Shown piece by piece: positions 46,947 to 58,110 of a DNA stretch of 64,000 nucleotides (its first letter is position 1; every line of letters begins with the position of its first letter). The stretch covers positions 372,001-436,000 of the forward strand of contig CBFFRP010000199.1 in NCBI GenBank assembly GCA_965644295.1, written 5' to 3'. The notes beneath the pieces were generated by a model. It had not been told where the DNA came from. It worked only from the letters and a program-made list of their open reading frames with translations, and did not search any database. Both the position numbers and the translations under genes were made by a program. The DNA comes from Paraphysomonas bandaiensis (Eukaryota; Chrysophyceae).

Positions 46947-48404
46947 ATGATGCCTCTATCGGGAGCCCTGATACTTCTGCTATCAGTCGCATGTGCTGAT
47001 ATTAGCGGTAGCATTGATGTCTACCCACACCGCACAGACACTCATAGCGGATATAATGTATCGACGGGTTTGTTGTCTAGTGCAGAGGGAGTACTGAGAC
47101 TAACCGGTGAAGGAGAAGGCGTTACGCTAGACAAATTGAGGCGTAGGTTACAGTGTGCACCGAGTGAACCAGATGTGGACGAAAGTAGAGCTGTGCTTAA
47201 CTTCTATGGGCTCGTAAGGATGTCAAAGGAGTTAGTAGAAGTTATTTGCGCATGGGCGGAGTCGGAGTGCACCCCATGGAAGGATTGTCGCGACCGTGCT
47301 GCGTCGTTCAAAGAAGGTGGATATGAAAGTAAACTACGTTCCCATATAGTGACCTCACCATTTCAAGTCAAGTTAGTACGAATACAGGGTGGTAAGTTGC
47401 GCTTAGATTGGCCTTGGGGTGTTGATCGCTTTCGTAAAGCCCCTCTGCTACCGGGCACCAGGGAGATGTTTTCAACTGCCCTCACATTGCTTGGTAAGAA
47501 TATTCGAGATAGTGTATTTTTGGTTGGGGAAGAGCGGCCTTTTCTTCCGTGGAACGTTCCCTTTCCCGGATTCACGAACAGCCCTTCTAAAACGAGCGGA
47601 GAGCTGTCAATGCCTTGGGCCAAGGGTTGGATTCATACTCTTTCGAGGTATCGCGAATTTGAAAGTAAGGGGCTCCCGTTTGATTTATTTTTTAAGCATA
47701 AGAAGGCCATTCCTTGGGATAAAAAGATATCTAAGGCAGCCTTCTTTGGTTCTTTAACGACAGTCCGACAAGTGTTCTTTAGTATTGCTGCAGCACACCC
47801 TGAATTGATTGATGCAGGATGGGAGCAGCCTACTGGTGGGTGGCAAGATCCGTGGAACCCTTTATCAGATGAAACCCAAGAGTCACACCTACAAAAATTT
47901 GAGCAGCTACGATCCCAGCCGAGGGCGAATCGTATGCGGCTATCTAATTCTTCGGCAATGTCCATGGTAGGATATCTGGAGCCCTTACTACCACTCTATT
48001 TACGCCAACGTGTAGATTATGCTCACAAGTACAAGTATTTAATTATTCTAATGGGACTGAATGGACATGCAACTGCAGACCGCCTTGAGTATTTCTTGCG
48101 TTATACAGATGCGGTTATTTTGATTCAAGAAAGCGATATGGTATATCACTACTCATCACGGCTTCTGCCATGGGTTCACTATGTACCGATAGCACACAAC
48201 TGTGCAGATCTTATTGAGAAAATAAATTGGTTAAATGAGAATCAAGACATGGCTAGACAAATTGCGACGAATGCCAAAACATTTGCAGAGTCGTATTTAC
48301 GACTAGAAGATTACATTTGTTACGTGGCACATGCACTTGATCGACTTGGCGGTTTGATGGAGAACACTTCTGCACTTGAACCTTTTAATCCTATAGATGT
48401 GTAA
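46947..48404 (+). CDS. GT90 (CAP10/POGLUT-like) glycosyltransferase
   Basis: A single intronless exon encoding 485 residues. A signal peptide (PLSGALILLLSVACADISG) begins the protein. GT90 enzymes include animal protein O-glucosyltransferases (POGLUT) and fungal CAP10 xylosyltransferases acting in the ER or Golgi. Motifs: FDLFFKHKKAIPWDKKISKA then AAFFGSL, the family's substrate-side segment; VDYAHKYKYLIILMGLNGHA and RLEYFLRYTDAVILIQESD, the nucleotide-sugar half; and LPWVHYVPIAHNCADLIEKI near the C-terminus. The usual GNG of the family reads GLNGH. Acceptor and sugar cannot be read; co-location with P4H and sulfotransferase genes fits secreted-glycoprotein processing. No ER-retention KDEL is present. 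Confidence 0.85.
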   Translation: MMPLSGALILLLSVACADISGSIDVYPHRTDTHSGYNVSTGLLSSAEGVLRLTGEGEGVTLDKLRRRLQCAPSEPDVDESRAVLNFYGLVRMSKELVEVICAWAESECTPWKDCRDRAASFKEGGYESKLRSHIVTSPFQVKLVRIQGGKLRLDWPWGVDRFRKAPLLPGTREMFSTALTLLGKNIRDSVFLVGEERPFLPWNVPFPGFTNSPSKTSGELSMPWAKGWIHTLSRYREFESKGLPFDLFFKHKKAIPWDKKISKAAFFGSLTTVRQVFFSIAAAHPELIDAGWEQPTGGWQDPWNPLSDETQESHLQKFEQLRSQPRANRMRLSNSSAMSMVGYLEPLLPLYLRQRVDYAHKYKYLIILMGLNGHATADRLEYFLRYTDAVILIQESDMVYHYSSRLLPWVHYVPIAHNCADLIEKINWLNENQDMARQIATNAKTFAESYLRLEDYICYVAHALDRLGGLMENTSALEPFNPIDV

Positions 48405-48766
48405 ATATACTTGTTATACATAATATGTTGTACTTGTTATAGATCTCTCACTATGAAACTTTCTACATACTATATATATATATATGTATCAAACTAGTAT
48501 GTTTTCCTCTCTGAGCGCAAAACAGCCTTTGCTAAGTAATATCGATTCTGAAGAAACATGAACGTAATTCATATTTTACGTTCCCTTTAAACATCGCAGC
48601 ACTTATTCCAAACTGATATTATTTTGGGTTGTATAAGTTAAACATTAAACAACTGAAATTTAAACTTACTCAATAATCAATGAATTTACTGTAAACTTAC
48701 TTGATCAACATCTCTGTCATTCACTAAATTTATTATCATATCTAATTCAGTTTAACTAGTATATAT
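48405..48766. other. GT90 3' flank
   Basis: AT-rich; no feature apart from a (TA)n run near 48472-48484. Confidence 0.35.
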
Positions 48767-49020
48767 TGAAAGTCTTATTATTAGCAATAGGCGTTAAAAA
48801 CCTGCACCAACTTTGTAGCTAGATGAATACTAGACAAACTAGTTAGAGTAACTAATCAGTACACACACTTTTTATCCTACTCTGTATCGCTACGGAAGCT
48901 GTTTGTGCGTCGCCACAAGCACCAAGGTGCGACCACTTCCGCTCTGAGTTCATAAGGTGAACATCCCGGATGCTTGACTTCACCACGAAAAGGTGCGAGT
49001 CCGACTTTGATGAGGGGTTG
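48767..49020 (+). repeat. Interspersed repeat family B, internally deleted copy
   Basis: The TGAAAGTCTTATTATTAGCA start, AATAGGCGTT, the CACAAGCACCAAGGTGCG block, acatcccggatgcttgac and then directly the end block gtgcgagtccgactttgatga, skipping the middle. A 9-bp direct repeat aactagtat lies at 48754-48762 and 49021-49029. Confidence 0.65.
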
Positions 49021-49029
49021 AACTAGTAT

Positions 49030-50061
49030 GATTTATATCATATCACAGGTTTGTGTAACATTGAATTGGTGAGAGGTGTCCAACAATACAATTTGCATTT
49101 ACTAACCAAGCATTCAACTATGTTTCAATTAATTGGCGATTATAGGCAACTAATAACTAATAGCTAATAGCCTTCAATTATATTGCTTACAAATGCTTCA
49201 TGCGTGCTTTCTTGGCTGTCTTTAAGTAAACGAATGAATCATCCTATTTTCATTCATGGAATTCACTTTCATTTGAAGGTACATTACTGGTGCTAATTCG
49301 TCGCGGTTCAGTTTTTCTTCCCTATAGCGCTGAATTTTGAGTTATGTCTTCACTCAGGTGGAATATGATCCCAGCAGTGTACTAACAAGTGAAATCATCA
49401 AATATTGTAACCGGACATCGTCCACACTGTAGGCGTTTATTCTTGCACACAAATTACTATTCCTCTCTATGAATATATTATTCTTACACACACACTACTG
49501 GTGATATAGCGACAAAAAATGGTCCCAAGAAATATAAGTGCTGTTAGACCGGACATCATTTCCTGACGAAGTTCAGCAATAGCGGGAGGTATCAGATCTG
49601 CTTCCTGCTAAAATTCTATGACCCCGCCACCATCTTTACAAACATGATAAACAAATGTCTCTGAGATGTTACACATATGGATATGTTGTGAAATGTGAGA
49701 TTATTAATTACAATTCTTCATGAAAGTACTTTGTGTGCAACAAAGCAAGTTTAAGGTTCAACTTCAGGGTGATATTCAATTCTTGCAGTGTACAACTGCT
49801 TTACTCTTCACGTATCTGTCATAATTCATATACCTTGTTGCTTACACACAAGCAAATTAAACAGTTTCGACGAATTGAAGAAGGATTTACTGCTAATCAC
49901 ATAGACAGAAGTAACTCTAAACTTAAACATTACTTATACTATATATAGGATGTTCACTTCTCAATTAATATTCCTAATATTATCATTCTGCAGGGCCATC
50001 GCACCAACTAAAATATTATAAAAGGACTACTTCTATTCCTTTACATACTACTATTGCGGAA
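49030..50061. other. Intergenic AT-rich region
   Basis: No supported gene; the frame 49733-49948 has no coding character that I can recognise. Confidence 0.35.
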
Positions 50062-51718
50062 TTACTTCCGCTTCGGATCCCATACCCAAAAGTTTGCTAG
50101 CCATTTCTCACCACGCCAAACCGGTAAGGCAGCATGAAGAGCCAAGTCGTCACCATTCCCATCCTCAAGCAAATTGTAAAATAACACGGCATCTCCCTTC
50201 ACTGGTTTCACCTTAAAACCACCTCCGTGTCCTCCTTTTGGAAATGCCGTCTCACCACCAGCCTGAGGATCCTCTTGGTCCGTTAGATACATTAGCATCG
50301 TAATGTATCGCGACTCGTGGTAGCCGCTTACTCCCCAGTCGTGGTGTGAATCGTACTTTTGGCCATTGACATAGTGCACGATTTGGATGTCCTCCACATT
50401 AGCATTAGTATGCAAAAGCTTTTCGTCAACATTGATTGCGTCGGCTGCTCGACGGAAGAGGGTGTCCACAAGGGCCGAGGTTCTTCGCGGGATCCAAGTA
50501 TTACGAGATGTACGAGTCTCGCTTGATCGTATACCTCCGCCATCGGCAGACCCGACAGTGCTATGTTTGACGCTTTTATTCGCAATGCCAATCAGTGTGT
50601 CCGCCTCGAAATCACTCAGAAAATCAGGAATAATAAACACTTTAGGTGCCACAGATACAACTTCTAGTTCAAGAGAAATAGAATCGCTACTTTGACACTT
50701 AGAATTGGGCCCATTGCATGACCTACAACACATGACATATGTTACCACGACACATAAATACAGTCAAGAGATCGCATCATCACATACCAGTAGCCATTCG
50801 CTGATCGAACCTCATGAGTCTGACCGATCTCCTTGGCATTCCACATGTGGAGTACGGGTGGGGGTCTTGGGCCATTCATATCAAAATTATGTCTCCAGTG
50901 AATTCCGGTTCGCTCCAGGTATTCCTCCATAAATTTTAATTCCTTCGCAGTCTTATCCAAAATATCTTTGGATGCCATATGCTGATCATCATCATACACG
51001 AGGTAAAGAACTTGGTCCGCTACAATAGTATGCCTCGCTAGCTCAAGCTCTTTTTTTCCCTTCACCGTGAAGAAAAAGACGTGACCTTCGTAAGCATTAG
51101 TGGTTGTTTCCTGGCCAGAGCGTAGTTCTCCTTGAGGGCTTCCTTCAGGGGTACCATTGTCGTACCAGATCTCTATTGTACGACTGGATAGGGACCTAAA
51201 TTTCACACTAGTAGCAGTTGTTCTTGGCCCTGGAATATTTTTAACACTGGGATGCTGACGATACGACTTAGACTTATTTTCGATTATAGTTGCCTCCTTA
51301 TTTCTCAGCACCACTTCAGTCTCATCATATGTAATTACGAACTGCATTGCGTTAAATAATACGAGCTAAGACAAGACACTTACAGATTGTAACTCTGATG
51401 GGTCTGATGGATAACGTTTCGCATAGAACTTATGGCCATAAAATGTATTTAGTTGTCCGTTCGACCTGGGCTGCAACTCCATCTGTATATATCATCAGCA
51501 CAGTACAATCAGTCACTGAGGCGTACCATAAATACTCCAGAGCGTCCATCATCGTAGTAAACACTTACGGGAAAGTCAAACTGATTGGATACGATAACAG
51601 TGAGCCCCTGTGGCTGCTGTACGTTCCCATCTATGTCGGATACAGCACTGATTGTTCCATCAGCAGCACAGACAGTCACAGCGGCGATTGCAACGAGAGA
51701 TACAAGTAAGCGGTTCAT
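50062..51718 (-). CDS. Prolyl 4-hydroxylase with VHL-beta-like modules (copy 1)
   Basis: Four exons (51718-51527, 51482-51384, 51341-50788, 50722-50062) give 501 residues. A signal peptide (LLVSLVAIAAVTVCA) starts the protein. Residues about 45-110 and 140-215 are two related beta modules (VSVYYDDG, then NTFYGHKFYAK; IEIWYDNG, then TNAYEGHVFFFT) resembling the VHL beta domain. A linker (EYLERTGIHWRHNFDMNGPR) leads to a 2-oxoglutarate dioxygenase of the P4H type. HHD gives His408 and Asp410; LALHAALPV gives His478 and GEKW gives Lys488. P4Hs hydroxylate proline in secreted collagen-like or hydroxyproline-rich proteins, or in Skp1. The signal peptide argues for ER work. The first intron's donor is gtacgc; using the earlier gtaagt would remove the conserved VSVYYDDG strand. 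Confidence 0.88.
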
Positions 51719-53881
51719 AGTGACTTATATTGAAGTACAATCAACACGCATTCATATGGTTGCTGCTCAAATAGTTGAAATTCAGATGCAATGGGGCTGT
51801 ATATCAACACACCAACCTGACGATATGACATTGTGATCATGTCTGCAGAGACACTCGCTGTACGTATCGCTCTATAGTCCATACTGCCGCATACATACAG
51901 CAGTACACATAGAGTACATGCGTACACTCGTATACAGTAGTATAATTATCCCAACGAACTTAAGTTCAACGTACACAGTACATAATACGTGTATACCGGC
52001 TCCCTACACATATATACGCAGCACAGTAGTAGTTGTGATAGGAGTATGTGGACGTATACGGCGGTATACGGCACACGGTCCTCTAGACATGTGCTCTGTA
52101 CAGAGTGTTGTACACAGCAGGAGTCTCATTGCAGCCATCTCTCCATGTCTACAGATGGATACACCAACACAGAGAGTTGTCGCCTCCTCTAGGTAGATCC
52201 TGCATGTGACGCACTGAGATCGCCTATGAATCGAGTGGATGCACTGGTGCTGATGGTGTCTCTAGCAGTGGCTCTGTACAGTGTCAGTCATGTCAGTGAT
52301 AGAAAGCTCATAGGGGAGGGAGAAGAACGCGTTGCTGATGGAGAGATTCTCAAGACTGTTAATATAATGAACCGCAACAACTTTACAGTGTTTTTGTTTT
52401 ATGTTCATGAAGCCTCTGAAACATTCATAGTATGATGTGATCACTGCTGGTCTCAGTCCTGCTCTTATGTGGTATTAACAGGCAGCAATCCATAGCAAGG
52501 AATCTTTGATGCTTGATACTTATACCGGACATCGATTTTATGTCAAACTGTCAAGCAGTGATAGTAAAGTGGTTTCAATGGTATGTCACGTTTTAGTATT
52601 GATTGTAGTATCGTGAAGCTACGTTTCAGTTTATTGTCGATGAGAATTGTCGGGACATATCACTCAGCTTCCAATTTCCTATAATTCGAGATAGTATTAA
52701 GACGAAAACTCGACGCCACCCAAGCGTTATAGATATAACTACTGTGCAACCGACTGCTACCAGCGTGAATTTCAAGTCATTGTCAAGCCGAGATATTGTA
52801 ATTTGGTTTGGAGATTCTCCTGGGGTTAACTATCAAGGCACATTACACCCAGAAGCAGAAACATCCTTGACTGCGTACTTGTACCAAAAATTTACTTTTA
52901 CAGAAAAAGGAAATAAGAGCAATGTCATATCGAAGTGTATAATTTTACCAGACCAGCCCCTATACATTGTTCGTGATGATAAGAACCACCAACCATCACA
53001 ACAGAGTAAAGAAGAAACAGAAAAGCGATTACAATATATGAATGAATACCTGGAGCGAACCGGAATTCACTGGAGACATAATTTTGATATGAATGGCCCA
53101 AGACCCCCACCCGTACTCCACATGTGGAATGCCAAGGAGATCGGTCAGACTCATGAGGTTCGATCAGCGAATGGCTACTGGTATGTGCTGATGCGATCTC
53201 TTGACTGTATTTATGTGTCGTGGTAACATATGTCATGTGTTGTAGGTCATGCAATGGGCCCAATTCTAAGTGTCAAAGTAGCGATTCTATTTCTCTTGAA
53301 CTAGAAGTTGTATCTGTGGCACCTAAAGTGTTTATTATTCCTGATTTTCTGAGTGATTTCGAGGCGGACACACTGATTGGCATTGCGAATAAAAGCGTCA
53401 AATACAGTACCATAGGTGACTTTGAAGATAAAGTTGAAAGTGAGACTCGTACATCTCGTAATACTTGGATCCCGCGAAGAACCTCGGCCCTTGTGGACAC
53501 CCTCTTCCGTCGAGCAGCCGACGCAATCAATGTTGACGAAAAGCTTTTGCATACTAATGCTAATGTGGAGGACATCCAAATCGTGCACTATGTCAATGGC
53601 CAAAAGTACGATTCACACCACGACTGGGGAGTAAGCGGCTACCACGAGTCGCGATACATTACGATGCTAATGTATCTAACGGACCAAGAGGGTCCTCAGG
53701 CTGGTGGTGAGACGGAATTTCCGAAAGGACACGGAGGTGGTTTTAAGGTGAAACCAGTGAAGGGAGATGCCGTGTTATTTTACAATTTGCTTGAGGATGG
53801 GAATGGTGACGACTTGGCTCTTCATGCTGCCTTGCCGGTGTGGCGTGGTGAGAAATGGCTAGCAAACTTTTGGGTATGGGA
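50078..53881. repeat. Large inverted repeat formed by the two P4H genes
   Basis: Arms 50078-50924 and 53044-53881 (about 840 bp) are nearly identical when inverted, including the shared intron (one difference seen in 65 nt). They are separated by 2.1 kb of diverged sequence. Within the arms, the only marked divergence that I see is a stretch of about 16 codons. This pattern suggests gene conversion between copies. Confidence 0.9.
51719..52225. promoter_or_regulatory. Bidirectional promoter between the two P4H genes
   Basis: A 507-bp gap with GTATACCGG at 51991-51999 and a doubled box gacgtatacggcggtatacg at 52051-52070. This is the densest cluster of the recurrent GTATAC motif. No coding. 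Confidence 0.45.
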
Positions 53882-53897
53882 CCCTTTTGTTTTTTAA
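52226..53897 (+). CDS. Prolyl 4-hydroxylase with VHL-beta-like modules (copy 2)
   Basis: Four exons (52226-52429, 52482-52580, 52630-53180, 53246-53897) give 501 residues, the same as copy 1 although exons 1, 3 and 4 differ in length. A signal peptide (DALVLMVSLAVALYSVS) starts it. The N-terminal modules are clearly homologous to copy 1 (FTVFLFYVHE, then TYTGHRFYVK; IVIWFGDSP, then LTAYLYQKFTFT) but diverged. From EYLERTGIHW onward the protein is almost identical to copy 1, including the HHD, His and Lys active-site residues. Two differences stand out. Where copy 1 has KHSTVGSADGGGIRSS, this has KYSTIGDFEDKVES, the strand II-III loop that contacts peptide substrate in P4H and PHD enzymes. The last residues also differ (PFVF versus PKRK). 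Same intron positions as copy 1 show common origin. Confidence 0.88.
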
Positions 53898-54201
53898 TTG
53901 TGCATTTTAATGCTTTTTTTCGTGTAGTATACCTATAGTATAGATAGTATATCTTTCTGTCTAGTGAGTGTTTGCCGTAAATTGTATTAACCACACATTG
54001 TGAAAAATATCCGAGTAACATTTTGTAACAACAAAGGTATTCTGATGATGCGAGTGCAGTGTTGCTCCCAATAACTTGTTGCTATGGTACATTGTAAGTT
54101 TCAGGGGTTTAATTTATTTCATACTGTAACGAAACTTTACTTTCCTAACTTAATTCGTTTATGTTATTGTCTCTGTCACTTTGTATGAGTTGTGTAGTGT
54201 A
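53898..54201. other. P4H copy 2 3' flank
   Basis: No feature supported. Confidence 0.35.
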
Positions 54202-54209
54202 TGTAGTAC

Positions 54210-55260
54210 CAGGGCTGCGTATCAATTAATTGACGCAGGTTGTAGTCAATTATAATTGCAATTATTACTTGCTGTCTCAATTTCAACTATTGCAATGAAC
54301 TGCAATTAATTGCAATTATTTAGTACTAAAATATATTGAAAATTGCTCATTTTAAGCTAGATCACAGAAAGAATTTGTCTTAAGACTAGATAGAATTATT
54401 AATATCGTTTACACGAAGTTGTGATAACCAACACTAACTCATTATAATCCATGCATAATATCCTACATATGCTAACCTCTCGTTACTGAACATATCTTGA
54501 AAGATCAAACTATTTCAGTTTCTCAATATCATCTCAGCATTTGTACATCACTATATTTCACTGTATTCTCGTACATTGTCTTCAAGTGACATACTGAATA
54601 TACTAGAATAAGATCCATATTCTAATAAAATACACTAGCTGCGAATATAGCTACCTTAACTGTCATTTCATTCCAGAGGCAACGATTCATGCGTAAAAAC
54701 ATAATTAGCACTAAATGTTGAGGAGTCAAGCTCTTGAGCAAGCCCGTCATAACAATCGTAGCTCTACTGAACAACCTCTCAGCCTTATTGGTTGTGCTAT
54801 GCAAGTGTTTCATACAGGGCATAATATACATGTATATACTCTGTATATAGGTGGATAGTCCTACAATTAGATTCTTAACACGTTGGAACCAAACTCGAAT
54901 GATTAGATAGAAGCAAGTAGCGATCAATCACGGAAAATGTGGAGCCACTTTTCCTGCAGGACAAATCTCTATCGCAGCCTCCTCGTTATTATTATCATCA
55001 TTATTTACTTTCTCAAATAACACTCGTGCAATGACTTCTGGTGCCAATATGTCGCTCCTATCGCAAATTAATTAAGTGAATTACTATGTGAGAAAATCCA
55101 GGTGGGTTTTTTAATATCAATTAATTGTAATTAATTGACAATTAATTGAAGCTAGCTGGAGTCAATTATAATTGCAATTATGAATCGATGTCCCAATTTC
55201 AATAATTGACAATTAATTTCAATTAAATAAAAATCAACAATTAATTGATACGCAGCCCTG
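54210..55260. mobile_element. hAT-type transposon family 1, TSD-flanked copy with transposase remnant
   Basis: Perfect ends: CAGGGCTGCGTATCAATTAA at the left and the inverted TTGATACGCAGCCCTG at the right. An exact 8-bp target duplication, TGTAGTAC, lies at 54202-54209 and 55261-55268. These are hAT features. The minus strand inside carries a recognisable transposase C-terminal fragment. Subterminal repeats (tgcaattataattg type palindromes) lie near both ends, as expected for transposase binding. Internally deleted, so not autonomous. Confidence 0.92.
54622..54927 (-). pseudogene. hAT transposase C-terminal dimerisation fragment
   Basis: A 101-codon open frame. The stretch STTNKAERLFSRATIVMTGL followed by SLTPQHLVLIMFLRMNRCLW corresponds to the hAT dimerisation motif (typically S..ERxFS....T..R..L.PE....L.FL). 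No catalytic part remains upstream. A related, more decayed copy is at 39120-39240. Confidence 0.75.
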
Positions 55261-55271
55261 TGTAGTACTAT

Positions 55272-55335
55272 ACAGCAAGTCATAATTGCAATTATAATTG
55301 ACTGCAACCCGCGTCAATTAATTGATACGCAGCCC
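55272..55335 (-). repeat. Half copy of hAT-type family 1 end
   Basis: Inverted terminal segment (acagcaagtcataattgcaa ... gatacgcagccc) immediately beyond the TSD of the larger element. The other half is absent. Confidence 0.7.
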
Positions 55336-55713
55336 AGGTGTATATCATAAAGAGTTGCTTATAGAACGATTTTTACATAATTTAGTTCACGATAGTACGC
55401 GTCGTGTATTTACTTATCATGCGTATTATAGTTGTTGCGTTGTACTAATGCATATATCTTGGTTGTACACACGAGTGTGTCCCATATATATTTTCAAGTG
55501 CAAGATAGGTCACATTTTCAAAAGAATTTTTAATAAAATATATTACAAAATAAATTTAAGTAACACAGAAATACGATGATATTTTTCGCATGCTATCCAT
55601 TCGAAAATAAAGGACGCACGGAAACACCAAAAATTGCAGTACAACATTAAAATTGCGCACAAGAAACCGGCGCGGAAATCGTAGGTGTCAATATCCTTTC
55701 ATTGGATTATAAA
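55336..55713. other. Intergenic, sulfotransferase 3' flank
   Basis: AT-rich; no other feature. Confidence 0.35.
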
Positions 55714-56721
55714 TCAAATATTGGTTATGCTATTTTTAAGGAAAACTATATCACCACCATCCGTGTGATCACACAAGAAAGTGATACCGGACATGGCTTC
55801 GGCAATTGCAATTCGTGAGAGAAATATACGAAGAGCTACATGATACAATACCCTATCAAAATTTAAATATTCGGTTTGAAGAGTGACAATATCTTCCCTG
55901 CTCATAATATTATCAGGGTGCACAGCGTGTTTGGCTCTGTTTATAATGGGCCCCTGTGCGGTGGCCTTAGGAAGCAATCTGCAGTCGCACTCTTTGTGTA
56001 AATGAAGCTGCCCAAGCTGATAAGAGAGTAAGCAGAGAGATGCCCTAAAGTATCCGGTGATACCAAAGAAAAACACTTCGTTTTGCAGGAAAGCTAAGGC
56101 ATGTGTCAAATTCGGAGAATTTGTCGCACTGAATACGCGCGTCTGCATGTTTCTAATATCATAATGACGGCAAGGTGGAATTACACCATTATCAGAATCA
56201 AATATCTGACGCATTGTCTTGCACGCCATTTGAACTCTATTACTACGTTTACTACTTCTTGCCATGTGAGTTAAGGCAGACACTGCATGATCAACAGGAT
56301 CTCGTATCATTGTAATCAAAGTTATATTGGGATTGTGCAGCCCATTCAATGTCCTCTGAATATCACCACCAACAGCAACTTCGCAAGATAAGTAGGACAT
56401 GTGCGGATTATTGTCGAAAGAAATCATAACTTGAGGATCAATATCGCGACAAGCAAACATCTTATTTCCTCTTGCAATAAGCCCATGAGTCCTGTCGCCG
56501 CACTCAAATGCAGTGTACATTGTGTTTCCTCCTGTTTTGGGAATGTGAACATGAAAGAACATCGTCGTAGGATAGCTGATACTGTTGTAGTATAAATGAT
56601 ACTTCGAGCAGCTGCTGTTACGAATAAGATCACCTGTGGGAGATATATGAGGCTCTGGACCCCTGCAATAGACCCTGCACAACATGCAGATCAACAATGT
56701 AACAAATGAACTGGATGACAT
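55714..56721 (-). CDS. Secretory-pathway sulfotransferase
   Basis: Intronless frame of 335 residues from the ATG at 56721; ATGs at 56745 and further upstream are in frame, but a signal/anchor (SSSFVTLLICMLCRVYC) fits best right after the chosen one. The catalytic domain has the PAPS 5'-phosphate loop as HIPKTGGNT and the 3'-phosphate site as IRDPVDHAVSAL, the signature of Golgi carbohydrate sulfotransferases (sulfotransferase 2/3 families, e.g. heparan 2-O and chondroitin types). Several Cys (CGDR, CRHYD, CDCRL) could form disulphides. These enzymes move sulfate from PAPS to sugar or tyrosine acceptors. The acceptor is unknown; sulfated cell-wall or matrix polysaccharides are a natural guess in an alga. 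Confidence 0.83.
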   Translation of the reverse strand: MSSSSFVTLLICMLCRVYCRGPEPHISPTGDLIRNSSCSKYHLYYNSISYPTTMFFHVHIPKTGGNTMYTAFECGDRTHGLIARGNKMFACRDIDPQVMISFDNNPHMSYLSCEVAVGGDIQRTLNGLHNPNITLITMIRDPVDHAVSALTHMARSSKRSNRVQMACKTMRQIFDSDNGVIPPCRHYDIRNMQTRVFSATNSPNLTHALAFLQNEVFFFGITGYFRASLCLLSYQLGQLHLHKECDCRLLPKATAQGPIINRAKHAVHPDNIMSREDIVTLQTEYLNFDRVLYHVALRIFLSRIAIAEAMSGITFLCDHTDGGDIVFLKNSITNI

Positions 56722-58110
56722 GATGTGGACTTCAAGATTAATCATAAGGTGACATGGCAGCAGGGTGAGATAAGATTTGGTGTATATGGTAGGCTCACAA
56801 CTCAGTGTAGATGGGGCCTGGACGGTGCAGTCTGTGCTGGTGTACACTGACAGCCATAAGGAGTATGCATGTGTGTATGTGCAGGAGAGAGCAAATTCGC
56901 TTACAGAATAGAAGAGTGATATTTGTGTAAACCTCGCTCTTCTGGGTAAAATCCCTACTTTTCTTCAAAATTTATATTTTTTGAGGACAACATTCATGGG
57001 AATTCCTGGCATTTTAATTATTAACACTGTGGTTTCCTTTTTATAGTGTGTGGTTTGCTTTTTATAGTGCACGGTGTGCGTTGGACTGATACCGAATCTC
57101 TATAACACCCACAGTCTACTATCAACCCCATCAAATCTATGAAATACGTGGTTATCGTGTACTTCGCTTTATCACCTCTCTCGTTTTCTTTCTCTGTGCC
57201 CCTATGTGGCAAAGGGTGTTATACAATCATGCTGTGGTGCTGTTGATGTACAGGGTATATGCCCTTTAGTATGACTGGGCTTGTATAACTCACGTACTTC
57301 TTGGTGAACTGTTCATTTTCCCGCCCGCTACTCCTTATGATTTCAGTGTGCAGTTAAATAGTGTAATTGAAAGGAAACAACTGTATCCAGTGAATATCAT
57401 CAACATAAGCCACGCTGTAGGTCTCCAATGCCATCTAAATGTCGTATTTAGAAATAGGCATGTAAGCGTTAAAACTAAACATAAATCTACCTAGTATTTA
57501 ATACTAATATCCCCAATGCCATCTAGAACTTCTGATGACAGGCAATTTTACGAGAAAGCTCTCAGCAAAGGAATCTTTCCCGCAGTAGTGAAAGAATACT
57601 TTTAACAATAAAACTTCAGATTATTTACGTACGACAATGGTTTGACGACAGCAAATGATACCAGAAAAAATGCGTATAGAAATGCCAGCTCAAACAGCAA
57701 CGTTTACAACGAAGAAGAAATAACATAGGAAAATTTAAGTTCTCATTTCAAGTAGAAATTCAATTGTCGTATTGAGAATCATTCGTTTGATTTCTTCAAA
57801 TGACATATATTCATGACATATGTATGAATCAAGTTGAAATTTATGAATTCTCAGGTAATCTTTATAACATTGTCAGAATAGACCGTCTTCGGTTTGCTGC
57901 GATATCACATCTAGCAATTATACCTGCCATTTTATTATACTCTAAACAATGCAACATCACTTTCGCTACCAATTTGAAACCTAACTACCACATACTTGAC
58001 ATTAATTACTATTCACAATCTATCTGGGCCGGCTCAAATAACATATTTACTCATAGCAGTATTCAACTGTACCAAATTAATAACACTGCGACCATAACAG
58101 GACAATATCA
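56722..58110. other. Intergenic with decayed repeats
   Basis: No supported gene. A direct repeat of about 25 bp (gtggtttcctttttatagtg / gtggtttgctttttatagtg) lies at 57029-57071. A short family B-like start (aaatgtcgtatttagaaata) lies near 57436. The frame at 57800-58126 (108 codons) ends near the next gene and has no recognisable content. Confidence 0.4.

Noticed and set aside
50387-50695. Frames opposite the P4H catalytic exon (also 53273-53603)
   Set aside because: Mirror shadows in both copies, explained by the near-identical coding strands.
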